From Desulfobacterales bacterium C00003060 (GTDB taxonomy: Bacteria > Desulfobacterota > Desulfobacteria > Desulfobacterales > C00003060), in NCBI GenBank assembly GCA_001751085.1, contig MAXP01000032.1:1-5518 (forward strand): DNA of 5,518 bases, in the 5' to 3' direction. The translations under genes and the position numbers were made by a program. Below the pieces are notes generated by a model. That model did not search any database and was not told the origin of the DNA. It worked only from the letters and a program-made list of their open reading frames with translations. Below, piece after piece: positions 1 to 5,124 of the stretch. The first letter of the stretch is position 1. Every line of letters begins with the position of its first letter.

Positions 1-229
1 ATCACCCTACAGCCTCATCCTCTAATATCTGAAATAGATGCCATAACACGAGCCACTTAATGGTTTAGTATTTCTTAATCACCCGGTTTGACTATCTGCT
101 CAATCTACTCGTATTCAAAAATTTATCAATAAATTACAGATGTTACAGAGAATAAAGGATAAAGATAGATCTTCAGATGGCCCTACCAATATGGCAATGT
201 GTCAGCTTTTGATAAGTGGCTAATATTCA
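1..229. other. AT-rich upstream region without a recognisable gene
   Basis: I find no convincing coding region here on either strand. The only open stretch touching the left edge is frame 1 on the + strand, open from base 1 to a TAA at 58-60. That is 19 codons, too short to call the tail of a gene. The region is AT-rich and precedes the promoter of the nucleoid-protein operon. It holds an IHF-consensus match within a short inverted repeat, listed separately, and one copy of the 7-mer AGATCTT at 167-173. It is best read as an upstream regulatory region. Confidence 0.6.
120..136 (+). promoter_or_regulatory. Candidate IHF-binding site inside a 7-bp inverted repeat
   Basis: Bases 124-136 read TATCAATAAATTA, an exact match to the E. 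coli IHF consensus WATCAANNNNTTR. An A-rich run lies immediately 5' of it (117-121), as in many natural IHF sites. The same bases form an inverted repeat, AATTTAT (120-126) and ATAAATT (129-135), around a two-base centre. The site lies about 95 bases upstream of the -35 box of an HU/IHF-family gene, so autoregulation is possible. E. coli IHF genes are known to be autoregulated. The match is seen directly. Binding and function are inference, and AT-rich DNA raises the chance of a fortuitous match. Confidence 0.4.
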
Positions 230-258
230 TTGACATTTTTTTAGAGATCTTTTAACAT
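230..258 (+). promoter_or_regulatory. Sigma70-type promoter of the nucleoid-protein operon
   Basis: A perfect -35 hexamer TTGACA (230-235) is followed, after a 17-base spacer, by TAACAT (253-258), which matches four of six bases of the -10 consensus. Transcription would start near 265, giving a short leader of about 24 bases before the ATG at 289. The spacer contains the palindrome AGATCT (245-250), also found at 167-172 and 300-305, which could be an operator. No experimental start is available. Confidence 0.65.
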
Positions 259-277
259 ATTCCTTGTCTGCTATTAT

Positions 278-283
278 AGGAGG
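278..283 (+). promoter_or_regulatory. Shine-Dalgarno site of the HU/IHF gene
   Basis: A perfect AGGAGG lies five bases upstream of the ATG at 289. It fixes the start codon and suggests efficient translation, as expected for an abundant nucleoid protein. Confidence 0.85.
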
Positions 284-288
284 ACCGT

Positions 289-573
289 ATGAACAAAGTA
301 GATCTTATAGAGGTTCTTAGAGAGGAAACAGGCCTCTCAAGAGGCAAAGCCAAGGAGGTCGTTGAGCTGTTTTTTGATGAAATGTCCAATGCCCTGGCAA
401 ATGGTGATCGGGTGGAAATCCGTGGATTGTGCTCCTTTTTTGTGAAGCAATACAAAGCATATGCCGGCAGAAATCCTAAAACCGGAGAGCCCACGCACGT
501 TCCACCCAAAAGGCTGCCTTTCTTCAAATGCGGCAAGGAACTGAAAGAAAGGGTAGACTACAAACAGGTCTAA
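289..573 (+). CDS. HU/IHF-family DNA-bending nucleoid protein, IHF-beta-like
   Basis: This 94-residue protein has the full length and architecture of the HU/IHF family. These proteins work as dimers that bind the minor groove, bend DNA, compact the nucleoid and help assemble replication, recombination and transcription complexes. The N-terminal helices (about 1-40) start MNKVDLIEVL. The saddle strand carries GDRVEIRG (39-46). The flexible arm carries RNPKTGEP with the DNA-intercalating proline at position 63, exactly as in E. coli HU. The C-terminus LPFFKCGKELKERV (76-89) resembles IHF beta more than HU. The usual GFGTF turn is GLCSF (46-50), so glycine 48 is a cysteine, and Cys81 is a second one. 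The start is fixed by a perfect AGGAGG and a good promoter lies upstream. It is first in an operon with a lysine-rich partner 18 bases downstream. Whether it forms a homodimer (HU-like) or a heterodimer (IHF-like) cannot be decided here, so no symbol is given. Confidence 0.95.
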   Translation: MNKVDLIEVLREETGLSRGKAKEVVELFFDEMSNALANGDRVEIRGLCSFFVKQYKAYAGRNPKTGEPTHVPPKRLPFFKCGKELKERVDYKQV

Positions 574-576
574 CAA

Positions 577-582
577 AGGAGG
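577..582 (+). promoter_or_regulatory. Shine-Dalgarno site of the lysine-rich gene
   Basis: AGGAGG lies nine bases before the ATG at 592, within the 18-base gap after the HU/IHF stop codon. With no terminator or promoter between the two genes, it supports co-transcription and independent strong translation of the second gene. Confidence 0.8.
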
Positions 583-591
583 AAATTGTAA

Positions 592-957
592 ATGACGAAT
601 CTGACAAATGATCTCAAGGCGGTATCGAAGGAACTCAAGGCGCTTGTCAAGAAGGTGGAAAAAACCATGAAGGCGGTTGACAAACTTCAAAAAACTCAAG
701 CCGTCGTGAAAACGAAAACCAAGGCCAAAACCACAAGAAAGGCCACTGGGAAAAAAGCAGCAGAAAAGAAGACCACTGCAATGACTGCTACTGACGAGGT
801 GGTCAATATCATCCAGAGGGCAAAGGAAGGCATTGATGTCCCTACGCTGGCAAAAAAGACCGGGTTTGAAGACAAGAAGATAAGGAATATCGTCTTCAGG
901 GCGTTTAAGCAGGGCAAGATCACAAAAGCAAGCCGGGGACTTTATGTAGCAACGTAA
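592..957 (+). CDS. Small lysine-rich protein with a winged-helix-like C-terminal domain; probable nucleoid-associated protein
   Basis: I cannot assign this 121-residue protein to a named family with certainty. Residues 1-36 have a heptad-like pattern of Leu/Val/Met with Lys and Glu and probably form a helix or coiled coil. Residues 37-63 are a Lys/Thr/Ala linker, histone-H1-like and surely disordered. Residues 66-121 look like a compact winged helix: two helices (DEVVNIIQRAKEG, then VPTLAKKTG), a recognition-type helix (DKKIRNIVFRAFKQGKI) and a closing strand GLYV. Lysine makes up 26 of 121 residues, and acidic residues are few in the first 63, so the protein should bind nucleic acid. It has no signal peptide, membrane segment or catalytic motif. 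It sits in an operon behind an HU/IHF gene, which supports a role in chromosome packaging or DNA-bound regulation. That role is inference. Alternatives are an RNA-binding protein or a regulator acting with the HU/IHF partner. Confidence 0.85.
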   Translation: MTNLTNDLKAVSKELKALVKKVEKTMKAVDKLQKTQAVVKTKTKAKTTRKATGKKAAEKKTTAMTATDEVVNIIQRAKEGIDVPTLAKKTGFEDKKIRNIVFRAFKQGKITKASRGLYVAT

Positions 958-1156
958 GGATATTACGATAACACTAACGACAAAACGCGCCATAAGCAGA
1001 ATCCGGGAAGGTAGTTGGCCTAAGTCCACGCAATCAGTTTTCGGCAGGTTGGTTTAGCGGCGCGAAGAAGATAAAACGTATTTGCAAATCAACATGTTAG
1101 CGGAAGAGCACTGAGAATCGGATAGTTCAAATAGCCCAAAAATCGACAGGAGCACA
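958..1156. other. Convergent intergenic region, no gene seen
   Basis: This gap separates the ends of the + strand nucleoid-protein operon and the - strand metG cluster. I see no start-SD pair with a credible reading frame and no tRNA-like structure. I also see no GC-rich hairpin followed by a T-run on either strand. Only weak symmetry is present: CGCGCC (986-991) pairs with GGCGCG (1059-1064) across a 67-base loop, and ATTTGCAAAT is a 10-base palindrome (1080-1089). Termination here may be Rho-dependent or use a structure I cannot recognise. Confidence 0.6.
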
Positions 1157-3076
1157 TTAGCTGAGAGGCGTGCCAGGCTCAGAAGGGCCGTCCACGGTGA
1201 TCAATCTGCAGGAGTCCTTATTGGCGGCTGTCAAGACCATACCGTGTGACAAGATGCCCATAAGCTTGGCTGGCTTGAGATTCGCCACCACAACTACTTG
1301 TTTTCCCACGAGATCCTCTGGCTTGTGACTCTCTGCGAGGCCTGCAACGATGTTGAACTCTTCTCCCGCATGGACCCTCAATTTCAGAAGCTTTTTGGAC
1401 CTTGGCACTAGCTCGGCATCGAGCACTGTGGCAACCCGAAGATCTATTCTCTGAAAAATCTCCATAGAGATCTCGGGCTTCCTGTGAGGCATTTCGTCCG
1501 TTGGTTCGAGTGTCTCGTGTCCTGTGGATTGGGCTTTATCTTGTTCAATTCTCGGAAACAAACTTACAGTTTTTGGAAGCTTCGTTCCAGGGATGGTTCG
1601 CCCCCAGACGTCGAGGTCTTCGAATTTCTGAAAGGCATCTGCTGATGGCAATCCAAGGTGCTTCTGCATAAGCTGGGCAGTCCTTGGCATGACGGGATAG
1701 ATGAGTCCTGCAATGACACGAAGCCCTTCCATCACATTGTAAAGGACTGCCTGAAGCTGTTCGCGCTGGGCCTTTCTCTTTGCGAGTTCCCACGGAGCGG
1801 TTACGTCTATGTATTTATTAGTCTGGTTAATGAACCGCCAAATAGCCATAAGGGCCTTGTTGAAGGCAAATTCTTCCATAGCTTCCCGGCATTCCCGAAC
1901 AGATCTTAAAGCAGCCGACTTCATGTCCAGATCCAAATTGCTTTCCGGAGCCAGATCGCCCTTCGGCACAATCCCCTCAAAATATCTGTGTATCATGGTC
2001 AGGCTCCGGCTAAACAGATTTCCGAGGTCATTGGCCAAGTCGGAATTAATACGCTGGACAAGTGCCTTTTCGCTAAAATTGCAATCAAGGCCAAAGACCA
2101 TCTCACGCATGAGGAAGTATCGAAAGGCATCTGCGCCGTACTGATTCTTTAGATCAAGCGGTTCAACCACGTTCCCAAGACTTTTGGACATCTTGCTTTC
2201 GTCCACATTCCAGTAACCATGAACATTCAGGTGCCGGTATTGGGGGATACCTGCAGCTCTTAACATGATTGGCCAGTATATCCCGTGTGGTTTGAGGATA
2301 TCTTTGGCTATCACGTGATGGACATTCGGCCAGAACCTCTTGAACAGATCGCTGTCAGGATATCCCAACGCAGAGACATAGTTCAGAAGAGCGTCGAACC
2401 AGACATAGGTAACATATCGATCATCAAAGGGAAGTGTGACACCCCATTGGAGCCTTGTCTTGGGACGGGATATACAGAGATCTTCCAGGGGTTCGCGCAA
2501 AAAAGCAAGCACCTCGTTCCGATAACGCTCAGGTCTAATGAAATCCGGACGTGTCTCAATGTACTCGACGAGCCAGTCCTGGTATCGGCTCATCCTGAAA
2601 AAATAATTCGATTCCCTGATAACTTCAGGAACCGTGTTGTGGTCCGGGCATCTGCCATCCACCAACTCGCGTTCTGTATAAAAACGTTCACATCCAAAAC
2701 AGTATGCTCCTTCGTATTCGCTGAAGTAAATATCTCCGGCATCATAGATTTTCTGCAGGATCTCCTTGACGACCTTGACGTGAACATGGTCTGTCGTGCG
2801 TATGAAATAGTCATATTCTATGTCGAGTTCAGGCCACAACGTTTTGAACAGTTCACTGACCTGTTCCGCATAGACAAGTGGACTCAAGCCCTCATCCTTG
2901 GCCGCTCGGACCACCTTGTCGCCATGTTCATCCGTTCCTGTAAGAAAGTAGGTCTCCTGGCCGCACATCCTGTGGAATCGATTAAGGACATCGGCCACAA
3001 CCGTCGAGTAAGCATGACCTAAATGAGGCCGGGCATTCACGTAATAGATGGGTGTTGTAACGTAGAATGGATTCAA
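1157..3076 (-). CDS. metG: Methionyl-tRNA synthetase with fused C-terminal tRNA-binding domain
   Basis: This cytoplasmic class I aminoacyl-tRNA synthetase activates methionine with ATP and charges initiator and elongator tRNA-Met. The 639-residue protein is complete. The Rossmann catalytic fold carries the HIGH-type motif HLGH (18-21) and GTDEHG (47-52). The connective-peptide zinc knuckle uses one site, Cys126, Cys129, Cys143 and His146, as in the single-zinc Thermus-type enzyme. The KMSKS loop is intact (295-299). The helical anticodon-binding domain follows, with the NKYID...PWELAK signature (420-433). Residues from about 535 form an EMAPII/Trbp111-like OB-fold domain (IDLRVATV, NIVAGLA, KPAKLMGILSHGMVL) that strengthens tRNA binding and often dimerises the enzyme. 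The start is TTG, overlapping the ricT stop by four bases (TTGA), with AAGGAG eight bases upstream, so translation is probably coupled to ricT. No in-frame ATG precedes the catalytic motif at a better position, and MNPFYVTTPIYYVN is a normal N-terminus. Confidence 0.97.
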   Translation of the reverse strand: MNPFYVTTPIYYVNARPHLGHAYSTVVADVLNRFHRMCGQETYFLTGTDEHGDKVVRAAKDEGLSPLVYAEQVSELFKTLWPELDIEYDYFIRTTDHVHVKVVKEILQKIYDAGDIYFSEYEGAYCFGCERFYTERELVDGRCPDHNTVPEVIRESNYFFRMSRYQDWLVEYIETRPDFIRPERYRNEVLAFLREPLEDLCISRPKTRLQWGVTLPFDDRYVTYVWFDALLNYVSALGYPDSDLFKRFWPNVHHVIAKDILKPHGIYWPIMLRAAGIPQYRHLNVHGYWNVDESKMSKSLGNVVEPLDLKNQYGADAFRYFLMREMVFGLDCNFSEKALVQRINSDLANDLGNLFSRSLTMIHRYFEGIVPKGDLAPESNLDLDMKSAALRSVRECREAMEEFAFNKALMAIWRFINQTNKYIDVTAPWELAKRKAQREQLQAVLYNVMEGLRVIAGLIYPVMPRTAQLMQKHLGLPSADAFQKFEDLDVWGRTIPGTKLPKTVSLFPRIEQDKAQSTGHETLEPTDEMPHRKPEISMEIFQRIDLRVATVLDAELVPRSKKLLKLRVHAGEEFNIVAGLAESHKPEDLVGKQVVVVANLKPAKLMGILSHGMVLTAANKDSCRLITVDGPSEPGTPLS

Positions 3077-3879
3077 ACTCTTTTCTCCTTGATTATCTCG
3101 TTGATTCCCACATCAAGCTCTCGTCCCTTGTCAGTCTTGATAGTGATCGTTTCTTTCAATATGTTTTGCCTGAGGACCTTTCCATCCCCTTTTTTGGTGC
3201 TGACGTACTTGCCGCAAGCGGGCAATTGAGACTTGAGCAGGCAGTAAGTCTCATACTCGAATGCCAAACAGCACATAAGTCGTCCACACAGGCCTGAGAT
3301 CTTAGTGGGATTCAGTAACAGACCCTGCTCTTTAGCCATTCGGATTGACACTGGTTCAAAGTTGTCCATAAAGGCAGAACAACACAGTGTATTGCCGCAT
3401 CTTCCCATACCGCCGCACATCTTTGCCCGATTGCGCACTCCGATCTGGCGTAGTTCAATACGTAGCCGGAAAGCCTTAACCAGCATCTTGACCAACTCTC
3501 GAAAATCCACACGCCCGTCAGCCGTGAAATAAAACGTCAGCTTGGTTCCGTCGAACAGGATTTGCGCTGACACGAGGTTCATTTCAAGCCCTAATTCATT
3601 GATGCATTTCAGACAATATGCATAGGCCGACCTCTCTATCTCAATATTCTTTCTGTGCTGGGTAATATTCTCTTCGTTTGCTAAGCGATAGACCCTCCCT
3701 ATAGGAATCTTGAACTCCTCTTTTCCAGCAGACCTTGGGGGTGTGACTACCGTGCCGAATTCCAAACCGTGCTTGGTTTCCACAATCACATGAGCGCCGC
3801 AGGAAAGCACAAAAAGGCCAGCATCAAAATTCTGACTCTTCCCTCCCGGCCTGATGCTGACACCGACTATTTTGCCCAT
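3073..3879 (-). CDS. ricT: PSP1-domain Fe-S protein, RicT/YaaT family
   Basis: This 268-residue protein matches the YaaT/RicT family. In Bacillus subtilis RicT forms a complex with RicA and RicF that holds 4Fe-4S clusters and promotes RNase Y-dependent maturation of some mRNAs. It also affects phosphorelay-driven development. The sequence shows the PSP1 signatures FDGTKLTFYFTADGRVDFRE (109-128) and FRLRIELRQIGVR (137-149). Two cysteine blocks follow: CGGMGRCGNTLCC (155-167) and GLCGRLMCCLAFE (197-209), with KEQGLLLNPTKISG between them. These cysteines are the likely cluster ligands. The ATG start gives the expected N-terminus MGKIVGV, but no strong Shine-Dalgarno site precedes it, and an in-frame TAA lies 15 bases upstream of the ATG, so no upstream extension is possible. 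The gene follows holB after 198 bases and overlaps metG by four bases. No RicA or RicF gene is in the window. Its job outside Firmicutes is not settled; a link to RNase Y or replication is inference. Confidence 0.93.
   Translation of the reverse strand: MGKIVGVSIRPGGKSQNFDAGLFVLSCGAHVIVETKHGLEFGTVVTPPRSAGKEEFKIPIGRVYRLANEENITQHRKNIEIERSAYAYCLKCINELGLEMNLVSAQILFDGTKLTFYFTADGRVDFRELVKMLVKAFRLRIELRQIGVRNRAKMCGGMGRCGNTLCCSAFMDNFEPVSIRMAKEQGLLLNPTKISGLCGRLMCCLAFEYETYCLLKSQLPACGKYVSTKKGDGKVLRQNILKETITIKTDKGRELDVGINEIIKEKRV
3085..3090 (-). promoter_or_regulatory. Shine-Dalgarno site that selects the TTG start of metG
   Basis: On the minus strand AAGGAG lies eight bases upstream of TTG (3076-3074), inside the last codons of ricT. 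It explains how a rare TTG start is used, and it supports translational coupling across the TTGA overlap. Confidence 0.8.
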
Positions 3880-3992
3880 AACGTGTCTGAATTCTTAGCT
3901 CGTGCCGGCTTCCTTCATTTGCCGGTTTGCACTTTTTGCGGGAAAGGCATCGTATCTTCTCAATAACCTGAGCCGACAGGTGGTTAAAAGGC

Positions 3993-4055
3993 GAAAGCTG
4001 AAAGCTCAAAACTGAAAGCTCAAAGCTCAAGGCTCAAAACTGAAAGCTGAAAGGA
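3993..4055. repeat. Tandem 7-base repeat (GAAAGCT/CAAAGCT type), about eight to nine units
   Basis: Eight consecutive heptamers fill 3993-4048, with a degenerate ninth at 4049-4055. On the + strand GAAAGCT occurs at 3993, 4000, 4014 and 4042. CAAAGCT is at 4021, CAAGGCT at 4028, and CAAAACT at 4007 and 4035. The last unit is GAAAGGA. The first base alternates between G and C, while the rest is nearly constant. A 7-base period is incompatible with conserved coding, and the small reading frame crossing it on the minus strand simply reads out repeated LS-F/EL-like residues. The array lies in the gap between holB and ricT, only 22 bases beyond the holB stop. Function is unknown: a slipped-strand repeat, a spacer or a protein-binding array are all possible. 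Confidence 0.9.
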
Positions 4056-4077
4056 AGAAAAGCTAAGAGCATGAAAA

Positions 4078-5124
4078 TTAATTGCCTGCCAGGGGACTCC
4101 GTTTCAGGAAATTTCCCCGAACTTTTTGAGAAGTTACTGCTTGACAACCTAAACAAAGACGCATCATCATCACCTCTAAGACCAGGCGAGGATTTGAATT
4201 GCGTGAAATGGCGGTTTGCGCCGCATATACAGACCATACCTTTTCCAAAAGCTCATTGATCGTCTCCCCTTGTGATGCGTGCTCGATCTTGGTCATAAAG
4301 TCCTTGTTGATAATCCTCTCAGGAGAGATTTTAGACATGATAACGTCCCTGAACCAGGTCAAAATCAGGTCCAGGGCATCGACCAATTTATCTTTGTCTC
4401 TGGCCAGAACATCGGCGAAGAAAAAAATAGGCTGAACCGATTTTATTGAAAGGGAGGCGATTTGCTCAAGGATATTCGTGCGCCAGACAGACCACTTCTC
4501 TGCATCTACTGACAGAGCCTTGCCTAAGCTTCCCTTGACCGCCACAGCAAGTGTCGTTGCCATTTGTCTATCAAGGCCCTTCTGCTCCATAAGCACCTTG
4601 GTAACCTTTTCATACGGAATTGGTCTGAAGGCAATTTTCTGGCACCTGGAAACAATGGTGGATAGCAGGTCCGTTGTCTGACCTGCCGTAAGGATTATGA
4701 CCGTGCCTTTGGGTGGTTCCTCCAGGATCTTGAGAATAGCATTGGATGCTTCAAGTGTCATCGCCTGCGCGTCATTGATTATCACGATGCGCCAGTTTCC
4801 CTCAAGTGGCGCAAATCTCAGTTGCCTGGACACTTCACGGACCTGGTCGATCTTGATAAAGCTGCCTTCAAGTTTTACGGTAATCATATCCGGGTGGCAT
4901 CCGGAAATCACCTTCTGACACGAAGGACACTTACCGCAGGCCCAAACGCCCACAGGGCTCAAGCAGTTGAGGGCCATACCCAAGCCCTTTGCCGTTTTCT
5001 GTTTGCCAATTCCATCGGCCCCTGTAAACAACAGTGCGTGTGGAATGCTCCTCTTCTCAAGCATTTTGGTCAAACGCCGGACAGGGCGTTCCTGACCGAT
5101 GACAGATTGCGGTTCAAGCCTCAT
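4078..5124 (-). CDS. holB: DNA polymerase III subunit delta' (clamp-loader subunit)
   Basis: This is a 348-residue delta' subunit of the clamp loader that places the beta sliding clamp on DNA during replication. The AAA+ core begins VIGQERPVRRL (8-18). The Walker A region is GADGIGKQ (35-42), where the usual Ser/Thr after the lysine is Gln, in keeping with delta' being a non-hydrolysing stator. A zinc module uses Cys54, Cys63, Cys66 and Cys69 (CGKCPSC). Further family marks are IKIDQVREV (90-98), the Walker B-like INDAQAM (116-122), the sensor segment NAILKILEEPP (128-138), the SRC motif (159-161) and the C-terminal NPRLVLEVMMMRL (311-323). About 25 unconserved residues follow. The frame is open 47 codons further upstream (to 5265), but that part lies within the HD gene. 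ATG at 5124 places the homology at residue 8 and has AAGG nine bases upstream. It overlaps the HD gene's end by 11 bases, suggesting coupling. Confidence 0.94.
   Translation of the reverse strand: MRLEPQSVIGQERPVRRLTKMLEKRSIPHALLFTGADGIGKQKTAKGLGMALNCLSPVGVWACGKCPSCQKVISGCHPDMITVKLEGSFIKIDQVREVSRQLRFAPLEGNWRIVIINDAQAMTLEASNAILKILEEPPKGTVIILTAGQTTDLLSTIVSRCQKIAFRPIPYEKVTKVLMEQKGLDRQMATTLAVAVKGSLGKALSVDAEKWSVWRTNILEQIASLSIKSVQPIFFFADVLARDKDKLVDALDLILTWFRDVIMSKISPERIINKDFMTKIEHASQGETINELLEKVWSVYAAQTAISRNSNPRLVLEVMMMRLCLGCQAVTSQKVRGNFLKRSPLAGN

Noticed and set aside
1..60. Possible 3' end of a plus-strand gene entering from the left (frame 1, TAA at 58-60)
   Set aside because: Only 19 codons are open, with no recognisable motif. 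A stretch of that length is often open by chance.
51..221. A 9-base inverted repeat, AGCCACTTA (51-59) and TAAGTGGCT (213-221)
   Set aside because: The arms are 153 bases apart with no further pairing or flanking duplication. A match of this length is plausible by chance in a region this size.
337..1029. A 230-codon open frame on the minus strand across both nucleoid-protein genes
   Set aside because: It is antisense to two well-supported genes. Its Leu/Phe/Cys-rich composition is what the complement of lysine-rich coding sequence gives, and it shows no family motif.
986..1064. CGCGCC/GGCGCG pairing as a terminator between the convergent operons
   Set aside because: The loop would be 67 bases, and no T-run follows on either strand. 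Six-base matches are common by chance in 200 bases.
2285..3022. A 245-codon open frame on the plus strand inside metG
   Set aside because: It lies wholly antisense to the catalytic part of metG, which has every expected motif. The translation resembles no known protein.
3824..4030. A 68-codon minus-strand frame that crosses the heptamer repeat and overlaps ricT
   Set aside because: Its N-terminus is only the read-out of the 7-base repeat, and the rest runs out of frame into the start of ricT.
3980..4040. A minus-strand promoter within the heptamer repeat (TTGAGC with TAACCA 17 bases on)
   Set aside because: The -10 part matches only two of six consensus bases. TTGAGC recurs simply because of the repeat.
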